DNA from: Clostridia bacterium
GTDB lineage: Bacteria > Bacillota > Clostridia > Christensenellales > CAG-917
Assembly (NCBI GenBank): GCA_900763875.1
Contig: CAAFLX010000009.1
Location: 1-32,873, forward strand
Direction of reading: 5' to 3'
DNA length: 32,873 nucleotides
Below are positions 24,188-32,560 of the stretch, one piece after another. The notes beneath the pieces were generated by a model. It saw nothing but the letters and a program-made list of their open reading frames with translations, searched no databases and was not told the DNA's origin. Both the position numbers and the translations under genes were made by a program. How positions within the stretch are numbered: the stretch's first letter is position 1; each line of letters begins with the position of its first letter.

Positions 24188-24921
24188 AAATTCTCATTAC
24201 AAACGATGACGGAATAAATTCCGAAGGCTTGTTTTTGGTTGCAAAATGGGCGAGAAAACTCGGTGAAATAACCGTTTGCGCGCCCAAATTCGAGCAAAGC
24301 GGCAAAAGCCACTCCATTGATATTCACAACCCGTTCGAGGTCAAGCAAGTCGAGCTTTTGCAGGGCGTTCGCGCTTTCAGCGTTGACAGCTCCCCTGCCG
24401 ATTGCGTGCGCTTTGCCACCCTCGGACTGCACGAAACATACGACCTTGTCATTTCCGGCGTCAACAAAGGTTTGAATCTCGGCGAGGACATAATGTATTC
24501 GGCAACCAACGGCGCGATTTTCGAGGCTTGCACAAGAGGTTTGAAGGCAATCGCGCTCTCCACTCATACGCAAGGTTTTGCCGATGCCGAGGCGTGGTTT
24601 GACAGAGTTTTCGACTTTGTCAACGGCAACAACCTCTTTGCATATGGCAACATTTTCAATGTAAATATCCCAAAAGATGCAAAATCCATACGGCTCACAC
24701 GCCAAGGCGGCGCGTACTTCACCGACGATTTCATCGACCTGGGCAACGGCACTTGGCGACAAGAAGGACACTGTATCCACCAAAACAACCACGACCTCAC
24801 CATAGACAGCGACGCCACCATCGACGGCTACGTCAGCATAACCCCCCTCACGATTTCTCGCACGGACTATGCCGCCTACACCGCCCTCAAATCGCTTTTG
24901 CCCGACAACCAAACGCACTAA
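24184..24921 (+). CDS. surE: 5'/3'-nucleotidase SurE
   Basis: The 245-residue enzyme removes phosphate from nucleoside 5'- and 3'-monophosphates and from short polyphosphate. The N-terminal MKILITNDDGINSEGL carries the metal aspartates Asp8 and Asp9. Ser39 in QSGKSHS and the SGVNKGLNLGEDIMYSATNG stretch (91-110) complete the SurE active site. The ATG overlaps the previous stop (24184-24187), which fixes the start although the frame is open upstream. As third gene after two nanoRNase-like enzymes it could finish breakdown to nucleosides. The next 200 nt up to the convergent gene hold no supported feature apart from a GATAATCGCT direct repeat near 25081-25111. Confidence 0.95.
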   Translation: MKILITNDDGINSEGLFLVAKWARKLGEITVCAPKFEQSGKSHSIDIHNPFEVKQVELLQGVRAFSVDSSPADCVRFATLGLHETYDLVISGVNKGLNLGEDIMYSATNGAIFEACTRGLKAIALSTHTQGFADAEAWFDRVFDFVNGNNLFAYGNIFNVNIPKDAKSIRLTRQGGAYFTDDFIDLGNGTWRQEGHCIHQNNHDLTIDSDATIDGYVSITPLTISRTDYAAYTALKSLLPDNQTH

Positions 24922-25121
24922 AACACAAAAAATCAAGACAAAAACACATCAAGACACAAGAGGCAGAACAAACGCAACAAGGCGCAACACTCAAAGCAAA
25001 ACGGAAAATATAATGGCTCTTATCGGCATAGACAAGGGCATACAAAACGCATAAAATACCTGCAATCCCGTCTTTGCAAAGATAATCGCTTTGGTGCGAG
25101 GATAATCGCTCAAATACGAGG

Positions 25122-25811
25122 TTAGATTCTGTTTACGGCTTTCAAATTTTCTTCCAACGACTCCGTCGGATTCAAGGCATCGTCAAGCGAAAATGCGACG
25201 GAGGAGTTGGATTTCTTTTTATTTTCGGCTTGTTGGAGTTTCGATTTCAGTTCTTCGCTCTTTGACGAGGGGTGAGAGTCCTGCGACAGGGCGCGTGCGG
25301 AGTCTAGTTGACGATTGGTCAAACGCTCGACTTCTTTGCGAAAATGCTCCTCCATCATATCGTCAGAAACGCACTTGTTGAGCGAAAAATCTTGCGACAA
25401 AAATTTTTTAAGCTCAAGCTCGACGGACACGGCAACGCTTTCGACGTTGAGTGCGTCCTTGTCAAAATGATAGCGTTCTTTCATTTGCTCGTAGGCGTTT
25501 TGCCACTTGGCGCGAAAAAGGCGCAACCTCTCAAGTTCTTGCTTGTATCTGCGATTTACGTCGTCGGTGAGGCGATTGGCGTTTTCGGTGGCGTTGACAA
25601 GAGCAAGTTTGATTTGCTCCTCTCTGCCTTTTAGCACTTCGATTTGCAATTTCAAATTTTCGTTCTCCTGTTTTAGCGCACCGATACGCTCGCGATGTTC
25701 AAGCTGAATCTCGTCGTTTTTTGCTTGTTCGAGCGTGATATATCCCTCAACCGCATCACGGTCATACCCTCGTCTTGCAAGAGGAAATCTCAAAGCACTT
25801 TTCTTTTTCAC
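25122..25811 (-). CDS. DivIVA-like coiled-coil protein, GTG start
   Basis: The start is GTG at 25811, placed 5 nt after GGAGG, giving 229 residues that begin MKKKSALRFPLARRGYDRDA. The RGYD-x-x-x-V pattern and aromatic/hydrophobic spacing match the N-terminal DivIVA membrane-curvature domain. Residues about 26-115 form a charged coiled coil (LEHRERIGALKQENENLKLQ). The C-terminal region is polar with Ser/Lys-rich linkers and an acidic stretch. DivIVA-type proteins mark poles and division sites in Gram-positive bacteria. The protein is short and lacks other known domains. A palindrome AAAACGTTTT lies upstream at 25874-25883; no clear promoter was found. Confidence 0.75.
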   Translation of the reverse strand: MKKKSALRFPLARRGYDRDAVEGYITLEQAKNDEIQLEHRERIGALKQENENLKLQIEVLKGREEQIKLALVNATENANRLTDDVNRRYKQELERLRLFRAKWQNAYEQMKERYHFDKDALNVESVAVSVELELKKFLSQDFSLNKCVSDDMMEEHFRKEVERLTNRQLDSARALSQDSHPSSKSEELKSKLQQAENKKKSNSSVAFSLDDALNPTESLEENLKAVNRI

Positions 25812-25992
25812 ATACGCCTCCAAACACATATTCGTCATTGAAAATGATAACAAAAATATGTCTTTTGCGCACGAAAACGTTTTGGCGAATTTTGTCGTTT
25901 TGTCAACAATATCGGCACTTTACGTCTATAATTTGCTTATCTAAACTCTTTCTTTTGACAATCAACAAAAATATTATCTTGTTTCTGCGCAT

Positions 25993-26024
25993 AAAAAAAG
26001 AGGCGTTGCCGCCTCGTTTTTTTT
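25993..26024. terminator. Bidirectional terminator after pncB
   Basis: GAGGC (26000-26004) pairs with GCCTC (26011-26015), flanked by seven A on the left and eight T on the right. On the minus strand it lies 8 nt beyond the pncB stop. Confidence 0.88.
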
Positions 26025-26031
26025 GTGTTGT

Positions 26032-27480
26032 TCAGTGTGCGCTGTTGAGCAACTCGTGTTTCAAATCCCAAAGTTTTTGAGAAAGGTCAACCTTGTACTC
26101 TTGCGTGTTGACAACTCGTCTATACTCGGGGAAGAAAGATGCGATTGACTCGTCTTCCCTGTCACAAATCTCTTTGAGAGATGGCTTGTCGTACACAAGT
26201 TTGCCGTCCTTGAACACGTCCACCATAAGTTCTTTGAGTTGATAATCGGTGAAAGTCGTTTTCTTCCAAGTTTGTTCGGGGTGGAAAATCGTAAGAGGCT
26301 TTGACGTGTCGAAAGTTTCGTCTTGAAGGCAAATCAAATCCGCTTGCGCCATACCGTCCTTGAAGATACGCACAATCTTTTTCACACCGGGATTGGTGGT
26401 TTTTTCGTGGCTGTTTGACACTTTGATTTTGGGCACGATTTTGCCGTCCTCTTGGAGCGCGCAGAGCTTGTACACACCGCCGAGAGAGGCGTTGTTGTAG
26501 CTTGTGATGAGCTTTGTACCGATGCCGTACACGTCGATTTTCGCCTCTTGCGAATTGAGGGCGAGAAGAATGTCTTCATCGAGGTCGTTTGTGGCAAAGA
26601 TGAGGCAATCGCTATGCCCTGCCTCGTCGAGCATAACCCTTGCTTTTCGGCTCAAATACGCAAGGTCGCCGCTGTCAAGACGAATGCCGATTGGTTTGTG
26701 CCCTGCCGCTTTGAGCTTGTCAAACACCTTGATTGCATTGGGAACGCCGCTTTTCAAGGTGTCGTAGGTGTCCACCAAAAGCAAGCAGTTGTCGGGATAA
26801 ATCTCGGCGTATTTTTCAAACGCTTCAAGCTCGGTGTCAAAGGACATAACCCAGCTGTGAGAGTGAGTGCCGGTGACGGGAATTCCAAAAAGTTTGCCCG
26901 CAACCACGTTTGAGGTCGTCCTGCAACCGCCTATGCAAGCGGCGCGCGCGCCGTATATGCCTGCGTCAGGGCCTTGCGCTCTGCGAAGACCGAACTCGCT
27001 GATTTTATTCTTTGTGCATTCTTTCAAGCGAGCGGCTTTTGTTGCGATGAGCGTTTGGTGATTGATGAACGTGAGCAGCGCGGTTTCGACAAGTTGCGCT
27101 TGCCAAAGCGGAGCGGTCACCGTAAGTATCGGTTCGTAGGGAAAAACCATCGTGCCTTCGGGGACGGCTTTTATATCGCCCGTAAACTCGAACTTCGCAA
27201 GAGCTTGCAAAAAGTCCTCGTCAAAGATGCCCAAAGAGCGCAAATACTCAACGTCGCTATCGTCAAAATGCAGGTTGAGGATATAGTCTATTGCCTGCTC
27301 CAACCCTGCCGCGATTGCGTAAGAGTAGCCGCCGTTTCCGCGGTAGAAGATGTCAAATACCGCCGTCCTCTCATCTAGGTGGCAGCGACGATAGCCGTTC
27401 ATCATTGTGAGCTGATAAAGGTCGGTGAGCAGCGTAAGGTTGTTGGTTTTGATACGTTCGGTAGTATAGTCGTGTGTCAT
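26032..27480 (-). CDS. pncB: Nicotinate phosphoribosyltransferase
   Basis: The 482-residue enzyme makes nicotinate mononucleotide from nicotinate and PRPP, the first step of NAD salvage. The N-terminus NLTLLTDLYQLTMMNGY is diagnostic of the family. The active-site region GIPVTGTHSHSW has the candidate phosphohistidine His206 or His208. The phosphate-binding part includes GIRLDSGDLAYLS and DVYGIGTKLITSYN. Length fits the Gram-positive NAPRT type. It lies 33 nt after lgt with SD AGAGGG and no clear promoter, so it is probably the last gene of a galK-lgt-pncB operon. Confidence 0.95.
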   Translation of the reverse strand: MTHDYTTERIKTNNLTLLTDLYQLTMMNGYRRCHLDERTAVFDIFYRGNGGYSYAIAAGLEQAIDYILNLHFDDSDVEYLRSLGIFDEDFLQALAKFEFTGDIKAVPEGTMVFPYEPILTVTAPLWQAQLVETALLTFINHQTLIATKAARLKECTKNKISEFGLRRAQGPDAGIYGARAACIGGCRTTSNVVAGKLFGIPVTGTHSHSWVMSFDTELEAFEKYAEIYPDNCLLLVDTYDTLKSGVPNAIKVFDKLKAAGHKPIGIRLDSGDLAYLSRKARVMLDEAGHSDCLIFATNDLDEDILLALNSQEAKIDVYGIGTKLITSYNNASLGGVYKLCALQEDGKIVPKIKVSNSHEKTTNPGVKKIVRIFKDGMAQADLICLQDETFDTSKPLTIFHPEQTWKKTTFTDYQLKELMVDVFKDGKLVYDKPSLKEICDREDESIASFFPEYRRVVNTQEYKVDLSQKLWDLKHELLNSAH

Positions 27481-27513
27481 TTTGAATCTATAACCCTCTG
27501 TATATATTGTTTA

Positions 27514-28689
27514 TTATGCGGTGTAAACGTCCGTTTTTTTCATAATTTTGAACCTGCTCTTATAGTCTTTCGGCACGTGGTAATAGTCGGCATTTTCAAA
27601 GTCAACGGGTATAAAATCTTCCTCGCCCTTTTTGAGGTATCCGATTTTGAGCCAAAGTTGCGCAAAGAATTTTTTGGACTTGTCCGAAGAAGTTTGTGCG
27701 TCGATAGTCGCTCTTTGAACGAGTTTTTCAACGTGCTTGTAGGCGTTGACCTCATAGTCGGTGAAAGCCGCGCCGTCAAAGCCGTTTTGCGCCGCATTTC
27801 TCACATCGAAATAGGCAAGGCGCGAGGTGCGCACAACGATGTAAATTATGCCGATAACAAGCGCGAGCAACGCAACGATGAGGCACGCAACCTTTGTGAC
27901 GGGCACGGCGTCCATACGCAAAAATTCAAGCCAAAATCTGCCAATGCAGTACCAGAACAGATAGAAAATCATCAAAATTCCGGGATATTTTTTTTGATAA
28001 TCGTTCTTCCACATCCAAATGCAGAAGATTGCGCCGATAGCGTTCCAAACTCCCTCATAGAAGAAAGTCGCGCAAAACCAGTTTCCGCCGCCGCCTGCCC
28101 TGATGTGAGAATAGACGATATCTCTAAATTCGCTCTCAACGCCGCTTGGGTCGGTGATATACACGCCAAACGGGAAGAATTGCAAAGCCTTGTTTGTGAT
28201 TGGCAAACCGAATGCCTCTTGGTTGACGAAGTTGCCCCATCTGCCGACGATTTGACCGATGAGCACGGGCACGACCACAAGGTCTACGACGTTCAAGAAA
28301 TTTGTTTGTTTTTTATGGTGCAAGGTGAAGAACAGCGCGCCCAACAATCCGCCGACAAGACCGCCGATAATGGTGATGCCTCCCTTCCAAACGGCAATGA
28401 TATTGACAAACTTTGCCCAACCTTCAAGCCCGTTGTTGCCAAAATACTCGTCCGCGCGCGGAATGACGTACAAGAGCCTCGCAAAGACGATTGCAAGCGG
28501 AATAATCCACAAAAACAGCTCCACCGCGTCGTCAGATGACACGCCTACTTTTTTGCCCTGAATGCAAATGTACAAAAGCCCCAACAGCATGCCGAACACG
28601 ATGAGCAAGCCGTACCATTGCACGGTGAGATTTCCGATTTGAAACGCCACTTTGGGATCTGACGCCGTGGAAAGAATAAAACCGATCAT
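27514..28689 (-). CDS. lgt: Prolipoprotein diacylglyceryl transferase with C-terminal extension
   Basis: Lgt moves diacylglycerol from phosphatidylglycerol to the lipobox cysteine of prolipoproteins. The signature GRWGNFVNQEAFG (149-161) carries the conserved Arg150, Asn153 and Glu158. About seven membrane helices span residues 22-285. The protein has 391 residues, about 100 more than usual. The extra region (about 287-391) is polar, with Tyr/Lys/Asp-rich sequence and no membrane helix, so it probably faces the cytoplasm. The gene starts 3 nt after the galK stop, behind GGAGAAG. At least four lipoprotein substrates lie in the window. Confidence 0.95.
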   Translation of the reverse strand: MIGFILSTASDPKVAFQIGNLTVQWYGLLIVFGMLLGLLYICIQGKKVGVSSDDAVELFLWIIPLAIVFARLLYVIPRADEYFGNNGLEGWAKFVNIIAVWKGGITIIGGLVGGLLGALFFTLHHKKQTNFLNVVDLVVVPVLIGQIVGRWGNFVNQEAFGLPITNKALQFFPFGVYITDPSGVESEFRDIVYSHIRAGGGGNWFCATFFYEGVWNAIGAIFCIWMWKNDYQKKYPGILMIFYLFWYCIGRFWLEFLRMDAVPVTKVACLIVALLALVIGIIYIVVRTSRLAYFDVRNAAQNGFDGAAFTDYEVNAYKHVEKLVQRATIDAQTSSDKSKKFFAQLWLKIGYLKKGEEDFIPVDFENADYYHVPKDYKSRFKIMKKTDVYTA

Positions 28690-28692
28690 AAT

Positions 28693-29946
28693 TTACTTCT
28701 CCAAATCCAGTTTGGTTGCGCCGCTTTGACGGATGGCGAGCTTAAAGACGTTCTCGTTGCCGAACATAACGTTGAGCGCGCCCTCTACCCCGCTCTCGCA
28801 TTTTTTTGCAAACACCAAAATCGTGCCTGCAAAACCTCCGCCGTGCACGCGCGACGCCACAACGCCGTCGATTTTGACAACTCTGTCGAGTGCGTTTTCG
28901 AGGTTGTGGTTTCTGCCTGCGGGCGAATAGGTGTTTTGAAGTTTATATCTCGAACTCAATCCCGACTCGTTCACGATGCCGAGAAAAGCGTTCTCGTCCT
29001 TGTCGTCGATAGCCTTGACCGCATTTTCTACGCGCGCGTTTTCCTCAAAGAAGTGCTCGGCGCGCAGGTAGGCTCTCTCGCTGACCTTGTCAACGATATT
29101 TTTCTTGTCGCGCTCCCACTTTTGAGGGGATATCTCGTGCAAAAGTTTTGCGCCGAAACAAGCGGCAACTTCCTTCATCTCGTGAGGTATCGCCGCATAG
29201 TCGTCGGTGAGATCGCTATGGTCGCCGCCCGTTGCGATGACGTAAATGTCGAGGTCGGAAAAAGTCCAATCCGCCTTTTCGACGATTGGGTTTTCAAAAT
29301 CTTCAAAATCGATGAGGTTGACTCCGCCGAGCGCGATTGCGCTTTGATCCATAAGTCCGCACGGCTTGCCAAAGAACGTATTTTCAGCGTATTGCGACGC
29401 TTTTGCTTTGAAAATCGCGTCAATTTGCGTCCCGTTGTAAAGCACGTTGAGGATTTCGGCGATTGCAAGCTCGAACGAGCTTGACGAGGACACGCCCGCG
29501 CCCTTGGGGACGGACGAGGTCATACACGCGCTGAAACCGCCGACTTTTTTGTTGGAACGCTTAAAATAATCGACAACACCCTTGATGAGTGCGGTTGACG
29601 TGCCGATTTCGCTCACCGAAAAGTTCGGTTTTTCAACGTCAACTCGGAGCATCGGATAGCCTTTGGACTTGACTTCGATTATGCCGTCGCTACGCTTTGA
29701 TACGCTTGCCAAAGTGTCCACGTTGATTGCCGCGCAAAGCACTTTTCCGCCGTTGTGGTCGGTGTGATTGCCCACGATTTCGATGCGCCCCGGCGACGAG
29801 AAAAAGCACACGTCGGTGGTGTTGAACACGTCTTTGTGCATCTTGACAAGCTCGTCGAATCTGCCGATTTGCTCGCTGTTTGCCGTGCCGTAGATGTCGA
29901 GGCACGCGTTTGCCAACTTACTCTTGTCGATATTGTCGAATACCAT
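28693..29946 (-). CDS. galK: Galactokinase
   Basis: This 417-residue GHMP kinase phosphorylates galactose to galactose-1-phosphate. The galactokinase signature SPGRIEIVGNHTDHNGG lies at 51-67. The ATP-binding GHMP motif SVPKGAGVSSSSSFELAIAE begins at 145. The third motif is RVHGGGFAGT near residue 375. The SD AAAAGGAA precedes ATG 29946. It is divergent from galT, which uses the product. Its promoter (TTGCAA-17-TACAAT) is at 29978-30006. galK here heads an operon with lgt and pncB. Confidence 0.96.
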   Translation of the reverse strand: MVFDNIDKSKLANACLDIYGTANSEQIGRFDELVKMHKDVFNTTDVCFFSSPGRIEIVGNHTDHNGGKVLCAAINVDTLASVSKRSDGIIEVKSKGYPMLRVDVEKPNFSVSEIGTSTALIKGVVDYFKRSNKKVGGFSACMTSSVPKGAGVSSSSSFELAIAEILNVLYNGTQIDAIFKAKASQYAENTFFGKPCGLMDQSAIALGGVNLIDFEDFENPIVEKADWTFSDLDIYVIATGGDHSDLTDDYAAIPHEMKEVAACFGAKLLHEISPQKWERDKKNIVDKVSERAYLRAEHFFEENARVENAVKAIDDKDENAFLGIVNESGLSSRYKLQNTYSPAGRNHNLENALDRVVKIDGVVASRVHGGGFAGTILVFAKKCESGVEGALNVMFGNENVFKLAIRQSGATKLDLEK

Positions 29947-29977
29947 TGTCGATTCCTTTTGAATTTTGCTATTATAT

Positions 29978-30006
29978 ATTGTAGCACACGCCGCGCCCTA
30001 TTGCAA
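29978..30006 (-). promoter_or_regulatory. Promoter of galK
   Basis: Minus strand TTGCAA (30001-30006), 17-nt spacer, TACAAT (29978-29983). No operator palindrome was recognised between galK and galT. Confidence 0.65.
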
Positions 30007-30089
30007 GATAATTAACATTATATAAAGAATCTCTGAATGTACAACCATAACCAATCGATGCAATATCGCTCAAAATCCGCACTTAATTC

Positions 30090-30118
30090 TTGATTTGCAA
30101 AAAAGTGTGTGCTATACT
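30090..30118 (+). promoter_or_regulatory. Promoter of galT
   Basis: TTGATT (30090-30095), 17-nt spacer, TATACT (30113-30118), 40 nt before ATG 30158. The longer frame from 30095 would overlap this promoter. Confidence 0.7.
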
Positions 30119-30157
30119 GATTTGGTTGATAAGTTCAATACGTTTTCGGAGGTTTTT

Positions 30158-31705
30158 ATGCCAAGAATTTCTTTTGAAGAAATTGCAAAACAGAATGTTG
30201 CAAGGCTTTTGGATTATGCCCAAAAAAATCTTTATTTGAGTGATTTGGACGCAATCTACGCCAAAAATCAGCTCCTCGACGCCCTCGGATTGACCGAGCC
30301 GTGCAAAGAGGTCAAGCTCAACGACTACGACGTGTACGACGTTTTGAGCGCGCTGTCCGATTATGCCGTGCGCAAAAAGATTGTTGACGAAAATGCAAAA
30401 TCCAATTTTGAAACCAAACTCATGGGCTACGTTATGCCATCTCCCTCGCAAGTCGTGGAAACGTTTGACAACACGGCAAGTTATGAGGGCGTGGACAAAG
30501 CGTGCGACTATCTTTGCAAGCTCGGCTTTGACAGCTTGTATTTGAGAGAAAAGGATTATGCAAAAAACATCGTCTGGCAACACGACGGCTCAAAGGGCAA
30601 TATCGTCGTGACGATAAACCTCTCAAAACCCGAAAAAACACCTGAACAAGTGCGCCTTGCAAAAGAGGCGAAAACAGGCTATCCCAAATGCGTGCTTTGC
30701 GAGGATATGCTGGGCTTTGTGGGCAACGCGGCTATGCCTGCAAGACAAAACATCCGCATAATTCCCTTCGAGCTTGACGGCGAAAATTGGTTTATGCAAT
30801 TCTCTCCGTATAGATATTTCGAGCAACACGTCATCGCCGTTTGCAAGGAGCATCGTCCAATGTGCGTGAGCGACGCAACGTTTGCAAGAATGGCGGATTT
30901 TGTGGATATGTTTCCCCACTACTTCATAGGCTCGAACGCCGCTCTGCCCATTGTCGGAGGCTCGATTCTTGCCCACGACCACTATCAAGGCGGCAAAAAA
31001 GTCTTGCCGGTGTTCACTCGCCCGTCGCGCCGATATTTCAAAGTGGCAGGTTATGCCGACGTCAACGTGTCGGTAGTTGACTGGTACAACTCAATCGTGC
31101 GCATAGAGAGCAAAAACAGGATGCAGGCAATCGAAGTCGCCAATATGTTTAGGCGTGCGTGGGATTGCTATTCGGACGAATCCGTAAACGTGCTTTGCTC
31201 CACCCAAAAGGACGGCGAAACCACGCAGCACAACGCAATCACCCCCATACTCTCCATCAACGACGACGGCGAATATCAATTCAATTTGATTCTCCGCAAC
31301 AATCGCACGGACGACGAGCACCCGTTCGGAATCTTCCATCCGAGAGCGGAACTTCACAACATAAAGCAGGAGTCAATCGGTATAATCGAGGTCATGGGCT
31401 TGTTCATTCTCCCCGGCAGACTAGCAGGCGAAATGGCTCAAATCCGTGACATCTTGACGGGCAAATCTCCCCTCGACTTCAAAGCCTTGTCCGAGGATAA
31501 CCACCCTCTGCACAAACACCTCGGCATGATAACCCAGCTTGTCGTGGACAACGGCACGACCTGTTCGGATTCAGCCGCCGAAAAAGCTGTCACCGATTAT
31601 GTCAACGACGTGTGCGAGCAAATTCTCGACACAACCGCCGTATTCAAAAACGACGACAACGGGCAAGCCGCCTTTGACAACTTCATTCATTCCGTCATCG
31701 GCTGA
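30158..31705 (+). CDS. galT: UDP-glucose--hexose-1-phosphate uridylyltransferase (Firmicute type)
   Basis: This 515-residue enzyme exchanges UMP between UDP-glucose and galactose-1-phosphate. Length and sequence fit the long class II GalT of Firmicutes. The HIT-type active site is HDHYQGG at 273-279 (His273, His275, Gln277). The upstream FEQHVIAVCKEHRPM and later NPRAELHNIKQE-like stretch (here FHPRAELHNIKQE) support it. The ATG at 30158 follows CGGAGG. It is divergent from galK and ends before a bidirectional terminator. galE was not found in the window. Confidence 0.95.
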   Translation: MPRISFEEIAKQNVARLLDYAQKNLYLSDLDAIYAKNQLLDALGLTEPCKEVKLNDYDVYDVLSALSDYAVRKKIVDENAKSNFETKLMGYVMPSPSQVVETFDNTASYEGVDKACDYLCKLGFDSLYLREKDYAKNIVWQHDGSKGNIVVTINLSKPEKTPEQVRLAKEAKTGYPKCVLCEDMLGFVGNAAMPARQNIRIIPFELDGENWFMQFSPYRYFEQHVIAVCKEHRPMCVSDATFARMADFVDMFPHYFIGSNAALPIVGGSILAHDHYQGGKKVLPVFTRPSRRYFKVAGYADVNVSVVDWYNSIVRIESKNRMQAIEVANMFRRAWDCYSDESVNVLCSTQKDGETTQHNAITPILSINDDGEYQFNLILRNNRTDDEHPFGIFHPRAELHNIKQESIGIIEVMGLFILPGRLAGEMAQIRDILTGKSPLDFKALSEDNHPLHKHLGMITQLVVDNGTTCSDSAAEKAVTDYVNDVCEQILDTTAVFKNDDNGQAAFDNFIHSVIG

Positions 31706-31744
31706 TTGTACATTTCATCTCACAACGCAAACTTTAACCATTCA

Positions 31745-31769
31745 AAAACGCCACGTTAAGTGGCGTTTT
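31745..31769. terminator. Bidirectional terminator between galT and lipoprotein gene
   Basis: AAAACGCCAC (31745-31754), loop GTTAA, GTGGCGTTTT (31760-31769). It overlaps the last codons and stop of the minus-strand lipoprotein gene. Confidence 0.85.
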
Positions 31770-32232
31770 GCGTAAGTATTTTCTTTTGGTTTTTTTCAAA
31801 CTGTTTGAGTATATCCATCGGCGCAACGATAATTGCGTTGCCCACTCTCACCGCTCCGTCACCGTATCCTGCATACGGAGTATTGAAAAACACGTATCGA
31901 TTTCCCTTGGGTATGTTTGGATTGTCCACCATTCCCCCGCCAAGCAAAACGCCGCTAAACGCACTTTTTGCACTCGATGTAGACGGGCTTGCTTTCCCGT
32001 TTTTGCCCACTTTCATGTACGCCACGATATAGACTCGCTCGCCAGTTTGCTCGTTGTACATCTGCGTGTACGAAACTTTGATAACCTTGTCAGCGTCCCT
32101 GTGCTGCTCAACGCTATACCCTGCTTTTTCAAGTTTTGCAATGACGCTGTCCTCGCTGTTGCACGCAACGAGCGCAATTGAAAGCATACACAGCAAAACA
32201 AGTGCAACCGCCCAAACCAATCTTTTCTTCAT
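31756..32232 (-). CDS. Small lipoprotein of unknown function
   Basis: The ATG at 32232 follows GGAGGAAG and gives 158 residues; the longer frame from 32364 runs through the promoter. The signal peptide KKRLVWAVALVLLCMLSIAL ends in lipobox LVAC with Cys24. The mature part has about 130 residues, with YSVEQHRDADKVIKVSY, a Ser/Lys-rich middle and a C-terminal NAIIVAPMDILKQFEKNQKK helix. No family is recognised. It faces a small XRE regulator across an intergenic region full of inverted repeats, so its expression is probably controlled by that protein. Confidence 0.85.
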   Translation of the reverse strand: MKKRLVWAVALVLLCMLSIALVACNSEDSVIAKLEKAGYSVEQHRDADKVIKVSYTQMYNEQTGERVYIVAYMKVGKNGKASPSTSSAKSAFSGVLLGGGMVDNPNIPKGNRYVFFNTPYAGYGDGAVRVGNAIIVAPMDILKQFEKNQKKILTQNAT

Positions 32233-32254
32233 AACTTCCTCCAAATTGTCAAAA

Positions 32255-32296
32255 TGTAACAAATTGTCACATTTCATATAGTAACAAAATGTTACA
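32255..32296. promoter_or_regulatory. Two 17-bp operator candidates for the XRE regulator
   Basis: Site 1 TGTAACAAATTGTCACA (32255-32271) and site 2 AGTAACAAAATGTTACA (32280-32296) share the pattern GTAAC-N5-GTYAC, with centres 25 bp apart. Site 2 lies between the -35 and -10 of the minus-strand lipoprotein promoter; site 1 covers its transcription start. A related TTTGT-N5-ACAAA element follows near 32299-32313. Confidence 0.65.
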
Positions 32297-32306
32297 ATTT
32301 TGTCAA
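32278..32306 (-). promoter_or_regulatory. Promoter of the small lipoprotein gene
   Basis: Minus strand TTGACA (32301-32306), 17-nt spacer, TACTAT (32278-32283), about 45 nt before the start codon. Confidence 0.7.
32290..32298 (+). promoter_or_regulatory. Possible extended -10 promoter of the XRE gene
   Basis: TGT-TACAAT on the plus strand is an extended -10 element overlapping operator site 2; no good -35 is seen. The start codon would follow about 22 nt after the transcript start. Confidence 0.4.
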
Positions 32307-32326
32307 TAACAAAGTGTAGGTACACC

Positions 32327-32542
32327 GTGGATAGAGGACTTATCGGACTTAAAACAATACGCAAAGAAAAGGGTTACAGTCAGCTGAAAGTAGCCCTTGA
32401 TTTGAACGTGAGCCGCGAAGCGTTGTCCTATTATGAAACGGGCAAGCGCAATCCCGACATACAAACGCTGAAACTTTTGTCCAACTATTTCAACGTGTCA
32501 ATCGACTATCTCATCAACGGCAAAGAATTTGAAAAGCACTGA
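32327..32542 (+). CDS. Small XRE-family transcriptional regulator
   Basis: This 71-residue protein is a single Cro/C1-type helix-turn-helix domain. IGLKTIRKEKGYSQLKVALD leads into the recognition helix LNVSREALSYYETGKRNPDI, then LKLLSNYFNVSIDYLINGK closes the fold. I place the start at GTG 32327, preceded by TAGGT; a TTG at 32300 lies in the promoter. There is no second domain, so it probably acts as a dimer without its own ligand domain. The inverted repeats upstream suggest control of itself and of the divergent lipoprotein gene. Confidence 0.88.
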   Translation: MDRGLIGLKTIRKEKGYSQLKVALDLNVSREALSYYETGKRNPDIQTLKLLSNYFNVSIDYLINGKEFEKH

Positions 32543-32560
32543 CCCCCGTCAGTGCTTTTT
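32532..32560 (+). terminator. Terminator of the XRE gene
   Basis: AAAAGCACTGAC (32532-32543), loop CCCC, GTCAGTGCTTTT (32548-32559) and one more T. The left arm includes the last codons and the stop. Confidence 0.9.

Noticed and set aside
25015..25053. Tiny frame MALIGIDKGIQNA after surE
   Set aside because: Only 13 codons with no SD; no evidence for translation.
25874..25883. CcpA-type cre site (AAAACGTTTT)
   Set aside because: The core is palindromic, but the flanks do not match the cre consensus and the downstream DivIVA-like gene is not a carbon-catabolism gene.
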